From the NCBI GenBank assembly GCA_014529385.2, contig CM043960.1, positions 117,064,043 through 117,128,042 on the forward strand: a stretch of DNA of 64,000 bases, in the 5' to 3' direction. The notes under the pieces were generated by a model. That model saw nothing but the letters and a program-made list of their open reading frames with translations. It made no database searches and was not told the DNA's origin. Each line of letters starts with the position of its first letter. The stretch's first letter is position 1. Shown here one piece after another: positions 35,462 through 45,346 of the stretch. The stretch is from Adiantum capillus-veneris. Lineage: Eukaryota; Streptophyta; Polypodiopsida; Polypodiales; Pteridaceae. Position numbers and translations under genes: made by a program.

Positions 35462-37429
35462 TTGCTCTTCTCACAAGCCCCTCTCTTTCCCCATATTTGG
35501 ACCCCTCCTCCATGTATATTTCCTCTCCTTTCCCACTCCCCTCACTCGGGTAGGAAACGTTGTAAATTTTGGCTCCCCCTCACTAACCCCCACCTTTTTA
35601 AGATTTTGTCTCTTAGCAAAATTACTACATTCTCCCTTGAGCACAAGGTTACTAACCTCTCCTACCATAATCTCTCCAATCGCCCTCTCTCCCACTCCGA
35701 ACAAAGGCTTGTAGGCCTGGGTCTCAATTACATTCCTCCCTCTCCCCCTCCCCCCCTCTCCTCTTTTCTTCAAGCTTACTCCAATTTAGAAAGAGGTTTA
35801 CAACTCAAATTGTTTTTTAAAAATGAACCCTCTCTTCCTCCCTCCCCTTTCTCTATCTCTAATCCTCTTTGGAATCCTCCCTCTCCCTCCACTTCTCTTA
35901 GCCGAACCTTTGAACTTACATCTTCTCTCCTTAAGAATCTTCTCTCCTCTCTTCCTCCTTTTCACCCTAAACCTCTTTTAATGAATTCCATCTCATCATT
36001 AAGAAAGGATTATAACATCATTGTCAAACCTGCAGATAAGAATTTAGGTCCCGTAATCCTCTCTAGGTCTTGGTATGGTTATGAAGCCTTGCGTCATCTC
36101 ATGGACCCCTTCACCTACTCTAAAATCTCCACACCCCCCTTGCCTTTTGTACACTCCCTCCTTTCCTCTATTGTCCTCAATTACCCTCTTCTTCTCGGCA
36201 ACGAAAGAGCCTTTATCCTCTCCTCCTTACATGAAAACCCAAAACCCTGCCCCTTCTTTCTTTTACCTAAAATCCACAAACCCATCCTCTTCGGCCGTCC
36301 CATCTGCTCATACAAAGGCTACATTTTGGAGAACGCCTCTAAATGGCTCCATGCACAACTTTACCCCATTCTTTTGTCCAAAAGTCAGCACTTGAAGGAC
36401 TCTCACTCTCTGATATTAGACCTAGCTTCTACTTCTTTTCCTCCCAACATTATCATTTTCACCTTTGATGTGGAGTCTTTGTATCCCAGTATCCCCATTA
36501 AAGATGGCCTCTTTGCCCTTAAGCATTCCATTAAGGGTGTCTTCCCTTCCCCTAAGATCCACTTCATTTTGTCCCTAGCCTCTCTTATCCTCAACCACCA
36601 TTATCTCTCTTTCAATGGACAATTTTGGCACCAAATTAAGGGCACCGCTATGGGGTCAAACTTTGCGGTTGTTTATGCCTGCCTCTTTCTTTGCTTTTTA
36701 GTAGAGGGCATGAATCTCCTTTCTTCCCCTTCCCTTCTCTACTTCAAGAGATTTGTAGATGATGCCTTTGGAGTATGGGACGGTCCGCTCTCTAGCCTAA
36801 ACAAGCTCCTCCAAAAGTATGGATATCCTCTCCAAGAACATATCAAAATCTCCGTTACGACATCCTCGCAAGAAGCTTGTATTCTAGATATTCATTTCTT
36901 CAAGGGACCCTCTTTTGGTGCTTATGGATTCTTAGATACCCATTGCTACCAAAAAAGCCTTAATTCCTACAACTACATCCCTTGGCAATCTTGGCACCCT
37001 ACACACCAAAAGATCGCTTTTATTCTCTCAAATCTTAGGAGATACATTATTAGAGAAAGCTCCCTTTCAGGCTTTATCTCCATTCGTAACCTCTTTTTTG
37101 CTAGGCTAAGAACAAAGGGTTATCCCTCTCCCCTCTTGGAAGCTTGCTTCCTATACCTTTCCTGCAACCTGAGACCCTCTCTCCTCCAATCTGTGTCCAA
37201 AACCAAACCCGCTCCAACCATCATCAAAATTCCTTTCTCACCTCTAATACGCCATCTCAGTTTGTCCCGTTCCATTATCAAACCCCTCACTAAACTTCTT
37301 AAATCCAACACCGAACTCGCACATTTACCTAAACCTTTGATATGTTGGACTAATGCACCCAATCTTGGCACTTTGCTCTCTAAACCCTCCCCCCATAAAA
37401 AAGAAGTTCCACCTTCCATTTTTGACTAA
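35462..37429 (+). CDS. Penelope-like reverse transcriptase, no endonuclease
   Basis: A 655-codon open frame without a stop; no early ATG is convincing, so translation may depend on ORF1. PLE-type RT motifs appear in order. They are an LS-x-x-E-x-x-LVGLGLNYIP segment (about residue 85), KPADKNLGPVIL (189), LPKIHKP (271), TFDVESLYPSIP (334), KGTAMGSNFA (392) and RFVDDAFGVW (429, the catalytic Asp pair), then a thumb with CILDIHFF and LDTHCYQK. The protein ends at PPSIFD, without the C-terminal GIY-YIG nuclease of canonical Penelope elements. It thus resembles the endonuclease-deficient Athena/Coprina groups; the assignment is inference. The frame is intact, but the broken ORF1 suggests the element is dead. 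Confidence 0.85.
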   Translation: MLFSQAPLFPHIWTPPPCIFPLLSHSPHSGRKRCKFWLPLTNPHLFKILSLSKITTFSLEHKVTNLSYHNLSNRPLSHSEQRLVGLGLNYIPPSPPPPLSSFLQAYSNLERGLQLKLFFKNEPSLPPSPFSISNPLWNPPSPSTSLSRTFELTSSLLKNLLSSLPPFHPKPLLMNSISSLRKDYNIIVKPADKNLGPVILSRSWYGYEALRHLMDPFTYSKISTPPLPFVHSLLSSIVLNYPLLLGNERAFILSSLHENPKPCPFFLLPKIHKPILFGRPICSYKGYILENASKWLHAQLYPILLSKSQHLKDSHSLILDLASTSFPPNIIIFTFDVESLYPSIPIKDGLFALKHSIKGVFPSPKIHFILSLASLILNHHYLSFNGQFWHQIKGTAMGSNFAVVYACLFLCFLVEGMNLLSSPSLLYFKRFVDDAFGVWDGPLSSLNKLLQKYGYPLQEHIKISVTTSSQEACILDIHFFKGPSFGAYGFLDTHCYQKSLNSYNYIPWQSWHPTHQKIAFILSNLRRYIIRESSLSGFISIRNLFFARLRTKGYPSPLLEACFLYLSCNLRPSLLQSVSKTKPAPTIIKIPFSPLIRHLSLSRSIIKPLTKLLKSNTELAHLPKPLICWTNAPNLGTLLSKPSPHKKEVPPSIFD

Positions 37430-37911
37430 GCCCTGCCTCAGCTTACTTCGTTAATCTTTGACCTCTTGGTCATGTGCAACCCCTCTAAATTACTACACCC
37501 ATTTCCTAGACAGAGTCAACATACTTGGATTTTTTCCTTTTTTGTACATGTTTTACCACTCTCTCCCTTTCCCTCCCTTTTTTGTATGGTACCCACTTAA
37601 AGAGTGGTCACAATCTCTCCTTCAATGGGTACTACCCCTCTTTAATACAGTACCTGATGTAGTTTTTGTTGAAGCCACACCTCACTATATATACCCCCTC
37701 CATAACCTCCTATTGTTTACATCACTGAAGAGCTTATTAAGCGAAACACGTTTGGTGTATACATGCCTTTGCTTCTACAAACCCACCCCCCCGCCCATCT
37801 CTTAGTCTCTATCTTCTCTTGCAAGTTTCGCTCGCTTTGATTTCTTTTTATTGCATTATTTTAAGACCAAAACCATAGGATGGCTGCATGGGCATGATCT
37901 ACATGATTTAT
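37430..37911 (+). other. PLE 3' untranslated region, copy B
   Basis: Same sequence as 28417-28898. No nuclease coding. Contains CACTATATATACCCCC (37683), a TATA-like run of unknown meaning. Followed by Gypsy-A leader. Confidence 0.4.
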
Positions 37912-38107
37912 TGAGTGCAGGAGAAAGGTTTCATCTCAACTGGGTGAGAAAATTGGGTTTTAAGCAGACTTTAGCATTTTTGACTGAAAAGGGCTAGGAT
38001 AGCTAAAATTGGGGTCTTTTGAAATCCAAACTAAAATCTAAGTATAGCACTGGGTTTCTGACATCAAGGGGAAGCTGTGGCTCAAGTTTGGGGTCAAACA
38101 GATCATT

Positions 38108-38133
38108 TAGACATCCTACGCGTAGGATGTGTT
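38108..38133. repeat. Leader palindrome, copy 2B
   Basis: Duplicate of the palindrome at 29095. Confidence 0.85.
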
Positions 38134-38234
38134 CTGTGTGATTTAGCTCTCCAAATCCAACTTTGAGCATACCAAAGTGATCAGCACCTTAAGACGAGTC
38201 TGTGGAACTTGCATTTGAAGCAATTTTGAGCAGT

Positions 38235-38260
38235 TAGACATACTATGTGTAGGATGTCTA
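38235..38260. repeat. Leader palindrome, copy 3B
   Basis: Duplicate of the palindrome at 29222. Confidence 0.8.
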
Positions 38261-38508
38261 TTGCATAAAATTGAAGTCAAAAATTGACTGTAGACATAGC
38301 AGGGTGTTGTATAGCCTGAGGCAAGCCTCCTAGTCAATTTTGGTCCAAATTGGAGTTGATTTGATTGGTCAAACCAACATCAGGCTGCTGGAACAGATTT
38401 CTTATCAATTGACCAGCTTATAGGTGTCCAAATCAAAAAGTAAAAACAGTTGTGGACTCAGCACATCAAGGGAATCTATAGTGCAAAATCTAGCCAAAAC
38501 AAAGCAGG

Positions 38509-38534
38509 TAGACATCCTACGCGTAGGATGTCTA
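38509..38534. repeat. Leader palindrome, copy 4B
   Basis: Duplicate of the perfect palindrome at 29496. Confidence 0.9.
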
Positions 38535-38945
38535 CAGGGGCTTAGTGAAGTGAAAAGCTGACTGTGGACATAGAGTCATGTTCCAATTGACTTAAGAGTT
38601 CCAAAACTTCTTTTAGAAGTGAAATTGGACCTTGTTCGACCTTTTGACGGAGCAAAGACGGAATTAAGACTTTCCCTGTAAACTGACTAACATTCGAGTG
38701 AAGTACAGTTCCAGATTAACAAACCTAACAAAAAAACATCCGAAGCGTATAAAATATAGTAGTGGTTGAGGTTAACCCTCCAGTTATACCAATCATTACT
38801 ATGACCACCTCTAGCGATTAAATGCTTTGATTCAATTGCCGAAATTAAACGCTTGTGTACAGGTATATTCAGCGGCGGCAAGGCAAGAAGTTGTGCAAAA
38901 ACTGATCCTTTGCCAGGTGAGTGGTTGGATTTGTGATAAATTGCA

Positions 38946-40031
38946 TTGCTAAGTTTGATGAATTTAAGATCAAGAAGACACATTCTTAGAGATCAAAAAG
39001 TGGCAGGTGATCAAGGTAGCTTAGTGTCCACCAAGGAGAGTGTAACTCAGGCAAGGCTAGATCCATTAGCACCGATCATTGAGGAGGGTAGTGATACTGA
39101 CACTTCATCAGATAAGTCTTTCTTCATGATGGGTGGTCAACTGCCAGGAGGTTTCTCCGATGAAGGACCAATGCTAGGAGGAAGTACCTCCCAAAACACT
39201 TTGAACGATGCCAAGTTCACTATAATCTTCTTAGAAGGAACAAAATCTAGGGGAGCCCTAGTTTATTCTGACTATCGAGGACGCAAGTGTATTTGTATAG
39301 AAGAAAGACCTGATCAAAGACTGGAGATAATTCCAGTCTATGATGATGGAGATAGATTCCGAGACGAAAAGGGGAACCACTATCTGATAGTTAGTAACCC
39401 TGAGGATTACAACAGATATGGAGATAATGTGGCAAGAGGAAAAATGGTTTCAGAAACTCAAGAACCGCCTCCAAAAATTGATCGACCTGGAGCTCTTTTT
39501 ATGTATGATAAACAAACAACCAGGGTCTCTACCTATAATGAGAATGTGGGAACTTACAAGCATGAGAGCGAGGGAGTAGTCTCTTATTTTCGATGCAAAG
39601 AACCCTACCCAAATCAATTAAGCAAAGACAAAGTTCTTTACTTATTCTCTTATGAAATTGCTATGAGGAAGGATATCATTTTTGTTTTGATAGGTACGGA
39701 CGAGAATACAAATGTATTCTCCCAGAGGAGGTAGAAAAGGCAACAGTTCCAAAAACATCAACATATGCCCCCGAAGAAGTGTCAAGGTTCACCTATACCC
39801 CTAGCAAGTCAACAAATCCATTTTCAGAAGAGTACAATGTGACCTCACATTCTAACCAACAACAAACTTTCAACTACCAGAACCAACAAGCAACCCAACC
39901 ATCATCACAGGCATGGCTTCGACAAAGTGCAACATTAGAACAAGACCGAAACCGAGATGGTTATCGAGCCGCACGAGGGCTAAGAGATTTACAAGAACCA
40001 CCACCTTGCTTGCCTCAAATTCTTCAATGGG
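38946..40031 (+). pseudogene. Gypsy-A ORF1, copy B
   Basis: Open from 38946 (first ATG at 38958) to 39734 (262 codons), then a frame change near 39700, and open again from about 39779 to the inversion breakpoint at 40032. The N-terminus is basic (LRSRRHILRDQK), followed by an acidic Ser/Thr/Gly-rich region and a compact middle part (SRGALVYSDY, FRDEKGNHYLIVSNPEDYNRYG). The C-terminal part is Gln/Asn-rich (SNQQQTFNYQNQQ). I recognise no domain. Its position between leader and gag suggests an N-terminal extension of gag. The final bases overlap nonsense antisense of the minus-strand gag, because gag has been inverted. Confidence 0.6.
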
Positions 40032-41832
40032 AGGTAAGATCTCATTTTTCTCTTTTCTCATGCTATTTATTTGGTGGCTCACCCTGTTAGCTTCGTTGGC
40101 ATCACGGATTTGCTTCCGCAGGTCATCTAGACCGTTACAATCCTTACCCATTTCTACCAATGTTTTAAGTTGGAAACCATCAATTGTCTTATCTGTTGTA
40201 TTTGGCACTATGGTTGCCGCAGTGTGTGAGCTTAGACTAGCTAGATCCTCTAACCATCCTAATCTATCCTTTGTGTGTTTTAACTCCTCAGATAGAGCCA
40301 TTTTCTCTCGTTCTCTCCTGGCTTTTATACGCGCCTTTCTAGCTTTCCAAGTTCTTCTCTGATTTTTCATTTCTGCACTTGGGGAATTGGTCTTTGGCTC
40401 TTCAATTATGGGTTCATTTGTCATTCTTTGAGCTTGGGCTCGTGTCACTGCCTGAATAGGTATTACTGTTTTGTTTTCTGACCCTCCACTGGAAGGCACT
40501 GCTTCCAGCATGTTCAAGGTAGTTTTTGCTCCTTTGCTCATGTTCTTAGGGCAATCATGAATCAAATGAGTAATTCCACACTCGGTGCAATATGCGTTGA
40601 CTCTAATGATTTCATCATGAGGACAGTCTCTTAGCCAATGGTCTCCACCACACTTGTAGCAGGGTCCCTTAGGCTGTTGAGGTGCTCCTTGAGCTCCTCT
40701 TTGTTGGTATGCATGTCTCTGCCCACCCATGCCTCCGTTGGCTATGAACAACAGTGTTCATTCATCCAAGCTATATCTTCCTTCTCTTACTGCTTGTGCA
40801 GTTGTTGGTGGTCCTGTACTTCCCATCATGCTCAAAGTTCTGGCATTGGGGGTTCTTCCGATGGATAATAGACAGGATTTGTAGCATATCCATTGGAATC
40901 TTTGTAATATGCATGCATAGGTACCAAAGCCTTCTCTCCTGGTTCATTTACTGTTGGTGTGTATCTTATGCCGACTGGTCGTAATCCTAGTAGGGGTGGT
41001 TGTTGCCCCAATACTGGTTGTGGTCTTTCTACACCTACAGGTCCTGGTAGGTTGCCTGCTTGATACCTAGGCATTGGTGGAAGTTGAGGAGATGCTACCT
41101 GAGCCTGGGGAGCATAAGGTCGCTCTCTCATATATCCCTTGTTATAATAACATTCCTCTGTCACATGGTTTGTCCATTTTTGTTCAATAGCACACCACTT
41201 TGGCTGTTTAGCCTGAGGTTTGGTATACATATTAATCTTTTTTAGTACTTTCTCTACAAGCTGCTCATGGCTTACAGCTACTTATCCTTTCGGTGTTGTC
41301 TCAGCGGAATTGCTTCCACTTTGTTGTGAGGATGAATCGTCATCAAGATCCTTGAATTCACCCTCCTTATAGACTGCAAAATTGTCTACAAGGTAAAGAG
41401 CCTCCTTAGTTAACTCATTTAACGTCGTGCTCCTCTTCAGATGTAAGTCCTTCTGGATATCTACGTTCCTTAGTCCTTGAATAAATATAAGCATAAGTCT
41501 GGGTTGAGTTGGCAGTCCTTCCACAGGGCAGAACTTCACATATCTTTTTAGTCGCAGGGCTACCTTTCGCATAGATTCCCCCTCTTTTTTTTTGAATTTA
41601 TGGATTTGTGAGACTGTATTATGAGCTATCCTCCTTTGTGATAATTCCTTAATAAACTCGTCAAACACCTCCTCCATAGATTCAAAGTCTCTACGCTCCA
41701 CAGAGTCAAACCAAGTAGCAGCATCCTCCTCTAGGGTAAGTCCAAACCCTGCAAATTGGGTAGGGAAGTCTAACACCTCTTCATCTCTAATTACACACAC
41801 AAAGGCTGCTACATGATCCCTAGGATCTTTGT
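40032..41832 (-). pseudogene. Gypsy-A gag, inverted (main part)
   Basis: Read right to left. The capsid-like Retrotrans_gag domain is at 41832-41282 (KDPRDHVAAFVCV, ATWFDSVERRDFESMEEVF, KKKEGESMRKVALRLKRYV, LMLIFIQGLRNVDIQK). An in-frame TAA lies at 41279-41281. The same frame then continues to 40832 with a Pro/Gln-rich linker and VTEECYYNKGY. After a shift the last frame (40751 down) carries two knuckles, CYKCGGDHWLRDC and CTECGITHLIHDC, both CX2CX3HX4C (one residue shorter than usual). A Lys/Arg-rich helical, probably coiled-coil tail follows to 40032. Copia-1 interrupts it at 41833. The orientation is opposite to ORF1 and pol. Confidence 0.85.
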
Positions 41833-42022
41833 TGTTGGGGTATAAAGCCCAATGTGGTCGCCCAGGTAAGTGGGCGGGCCGCCAGGTATGTACACATATT
41901 CTTTTGTAAAAACCTAATAAACTCACCATGCTCTACACATTACAGTAGAGCGAGTTCACCATATCGTCGTGCTCTTCTTCTCGCACTCTCTCTCGCGTCG
42001 CACTTTCGCTCGTACTCCTTCA
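41833..42022 (+). repeat. Copia-1 5' LTR (190 bp)
   Basis: TGTTGGGGTATAAAGCCC... to ...CTCCTTCA. GTATAAAG near the left end is a TATA-like promoter candidate. Differs from the 3' LTR by only a few bases, so insertion is fairly recent. Confidence 0.95.
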
Positions 42023-42024
42023 AC

Positions 42025-42036
42025 TGGTATCAGAGC
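42025..42036 (+). other. Copia-1 primer-binding site (tRNA-iMet)
   Basis: TGGTATCAGAGC, two bases after the LTR. The leader to 43107 is about 1.07 kb, long for a Copia element, with no recognised ORF. Confidence 0.9.
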
Positions 42037-43107
42037 TCAGATCGAGGCTCGGGGCAGCACTGTAGGAGGCTAGAGTCACCAGCTCAGGTTGGAGTGAAAT
42101 TCGACAGGCAAAGACACGGCCCCAAATCTCGTGGGAGCGCCCGAAGGTCTTGGTGTGCTCAGAATTTCATTCTGAGGTCATCTCAGTCACCGTTCGGCTT
42201 CGACAAAGGTCTGCGCAGGCCATTTTCGACTACGTGGTCTCGGCGGGTGCAGATCCGACTCTGCAAATTTGGGGTTTTCGGCCTACGACTGCAGGTGCTG
42301 AGGATATCGACACTCCCAGAATGTTGATTTGTGGCTGTCTACACATCGAAGGACAGCTCACAGTTCTTGGAGGCGTGTCACATTCGACACGGGCGCATCT
42401 ACACACAGACTGTAGGCGACATCCACTAGTTCATCAGGTAGCTTGTGTTCGCTGCTTGATATTTCAGATTTCATCCTGACATTGCAGGTACTTCCACATG
42501 GGATGTATTGTCAGAGATGATGTATGTCTGTTGAGGGTTTGCTGGCTGTGAGACACGCAGCAAACAACCGCCGCAGCGGTTACAGCATACAGTGGGAAAT
42601 TTGTGGATTTATGACTTTGTGGGAAGTCTCTGTACTGTCAGATTTATTGCAGCCTTTGTTGACGGTCGAGTGAGGTTTTATTGAGCTGGGGGATTCTCGA
42701 ATGTTGAGATCCTTTCGGTGATACAGGTCTTGGAGCGATCCCTCGAGCACCCTTACATAGGCAACTAGGATGTATTGACTGTGAGTTAGACAGTTGGGAT
42801 TGCATCTTTGCTTTACTGCCGTTGAGGCATTGTCGCAGTCTATGCTTACAGGACAGTGACAAGACAGTCAGAGACAGTACAGGTGCAGGACAGGTTTACC
42901 CACAGCTTACAGTGTCAGAGAGATAGTGTTTTTGAGCTGTTTTTGAGTACACCAGAGCCATTTTACCAAGGAGACTCTGCCAAAATTTATGCAGAATCTG
43001 AAGCTTTTTTGGTTCATTTGACAGGTTGATATTGGTTCAGAGATCAGTTTACAGGGGAAACTCTGCCAAATTTTTCCCAGGAAAGTAAACCACTTTGAAG
43101 CATAGCT

Positions 43108-45210
43108 ATGGCTGGATCACAGGACACTGCTCTTTACAATATCAAGAAGCTGGATGGAACCAATTTCCCATTGTGGAAGAAGCAGATTTGGCACGTGTTG
43201 GTACAAAAGAAGCAGATAAAACCTATAAAGAAGGGATAAAACCAGAAGATATGGACGAAGATGAATGGAGCGAAATGGATGAATTGTCACTTTCTACCAT
43301 TATGCTCACTTTGGCAGAAAGCATTTACTTCAATGTAGCAGACGAGATGTTGGCTTATCAAGCATGGTTAAAGCTGAGTGGTCTTTATGAGAAGCAGAGT
43401 GCAGCTTCACAGGTATACTGGCTTAAGAAGCTTGTTGACTTGAAGATGAAAGAAGGGACACCTATGTCCAATCATCTGAATGAATTCAACACAATCTATA
43501 GTCAGTTGTCAGCTCAAGGTGTCGAGTTTGATGAACCTGTTAGAGCTATGTTCCTGCTGATCACATTGCCGGAAAGTTGGGACACTTTTCGCACAGCTTT
43601 GAGTAATTCTGCACCTCCAGATGGTTTGAACATAGCAGGTGTAGAAGGAAGTCTGCTTACTGAAGAAACCAATAGAAAGACAATGGACAAAGGCAAAGGA
43701 ACAACCTTAGTTGTCAGGGGAAGGACCAAAGAAAAGTACAAAGGTGGAAAGAGGAATCAGTCTCGTAGCAAGTCCCGCAGTGCTAAAGGCAAGAGTGATA
43801 GAGAATGCTACCATTGTGGCAAGAAGGGTCACATGAAAAGAAACTGCAGAGAATGGAAAGCAGAAAAAGGCAAAGAGAAAGCTGAAGACCATGGTGAGAA
43901 GAACAAGTCCTCAGTGAAGATTCAAGAAATAAATGTGACAAACACTGTTGCAGAGGATGACAGTATAGTGTCAGGAGACATCTACTTCTTGAAGAATACA
44001 ATGGACTCAGCTCTTCTTACAGCATGTGATGGAAATGCACTGAGTGACTGGATTATAGACTCAAGGGCATCACTTCATGTGTCTCCAAACAAGGAGTGGT
44101 TTACCTCTTATGTGACCACTAAAGATCATGTTCGGCTAGGCAATGGGCAGACATGTGAGATCTTAGGTGTTGGAGATGTTCAATTGAAGTTTCAGAATGG
44201 CTCTTCTTTCACGCTGAAGAATGTGAGACATGTTCCCGCAATTACAAAGAGCTTGATCAGCACAGTTTTACTTGATGATTCTGGCTGTAGCACATGGAGT
44301 AAATTCTGGAGGACTTTACATGATTTATGTATCAAATGTCTCTAAAAATGTAATCAATGTAATCGAGCAGCCGAACGTTTCTTTGTGGCATAGCCGGTTA
44401 GGACATATGTCCAAGAAGGGAATGGAAATCTTGTCTCGTTCTAGTTATTTGCCTGGCTTTTCATTTAATGATTTTGAATTCTGTGAACATTGTCTGTATG
44501 GTAAGCAAACACAGCAGCCACATAAGCATAGAAGCAGTAGAAGAGATACACAGTTGGCACTTGTTCATAGTGATTTGTGTGGACCTATGCCTAACCTATC
44601 TCTAGGGGGATCTTCTTACTTTATGACATTTATAGATGATTACTCGAGGAAAGTATGGGTTTACTTTCTCAAGCACAAGGATGAAGCGTTTAGTGTTTTC
44701 AAAACGTTTGTGACACTTGTGGAGAATCATAGTGGCAAGAAGCTTAAATGCTTACGCACTGACAATGGTGGAGAGTATGTTTCAAAGGCCTTTCAGGACT
44801 TTTGTGAGTCAAAAGGTATAAAACGTGAACTTACTGCTCCTTACAATCCTCCTCAAAATGGTGTTGCTGAGAGGATGAATAGGACCATACAAGAGAAGGT
44901 CAGAAGTATGTTGTCTAATGCACAGCTGCTAAATGGGTTTTGGGTTGAAGCTGTATCAACAGCTGTTCATCTTGTAAATAGATCTCCTAGCAAGGTTTTG
45001 CAGAAGGATTAAGTGCCAGAGATGGTATGGCCAGGCAAAATGCCCTCATACAAGCATCTCAGAGTCTTTGGTTGTGAGGCATATACTCACGTTCCAAAGG
45101 AATTTAGGAACAAACTTGAGCCAAAGAGTAGAAAGTGCATCTTCCTAGGCTATGGTAATTCTGGTGAGATGGGGTACAGACTTTGGGATCCCGAATCCAG
45201 AAAGCAATGA
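43108..45210 (+). pseudogene. Copia-1 gag-protease-integrase (broken)
   Basis: The likely start is ATG 43108 (MAGSQDTALYNIKKLDG). A frameshift near 43200-43230 moves to the long frame ending at 44345. Gag core: AWLKLSGLYEKQSAASQ and LPESWDTFRTAL. Zinc knuckle CYHCGKKGHMKRNC near 43807. The protease site reads DSRA instead of DSGA (44059-44070), which should inactivate it. Part of the region between protease and pre-integrase is missing near 44270, where the frame shifts. Integrase (44380-45012) has an HHCC-type start (LGHMSKKGMEIL, CEHCLYGKQ) and D-D-E residues in VHSDLCGP, RTDNGGEY and NGVAERMNR. A TAA at 45010-45012 interrupts it and another shift follows near 45200. Confidence 0.9.
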
Positions 45211-45346
45211 TGTTCACTTTAATGAATCCAAATATCATTCTAAACCAGAGAGGGTTGAGGAGATTAGAAGAGTTGTCTTCCAAGAAGATGGACCTGCACG
45301 TGCAAGACAAAATGTCAGGGCTCAAGAGGAGCAAGGATAGGATAGA

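Larger units (their letters stand above)
36160..41350 (+). repeat. Large direct duplication, copy B (5191 bp)
   Basis: Counterpart of 27147-32380; offset 9013 bp up to the ORF1 indel, then 9011 and 8970. Copy B has the unbroken ORF1 start and lacks the 41-bp insertion. It therefore looks like the more ancestral state, continuous with a full-length PLE on its left and with complete gag on its right. Confidence 0.95.

Noticed and set aside
39870..40031. C-terminal extension of the minus-strand gag frame
   Set aside because: It crosses the inversion breakpoint and is antisense to ORF1; the extra hydrophobic residues are not gag-like.
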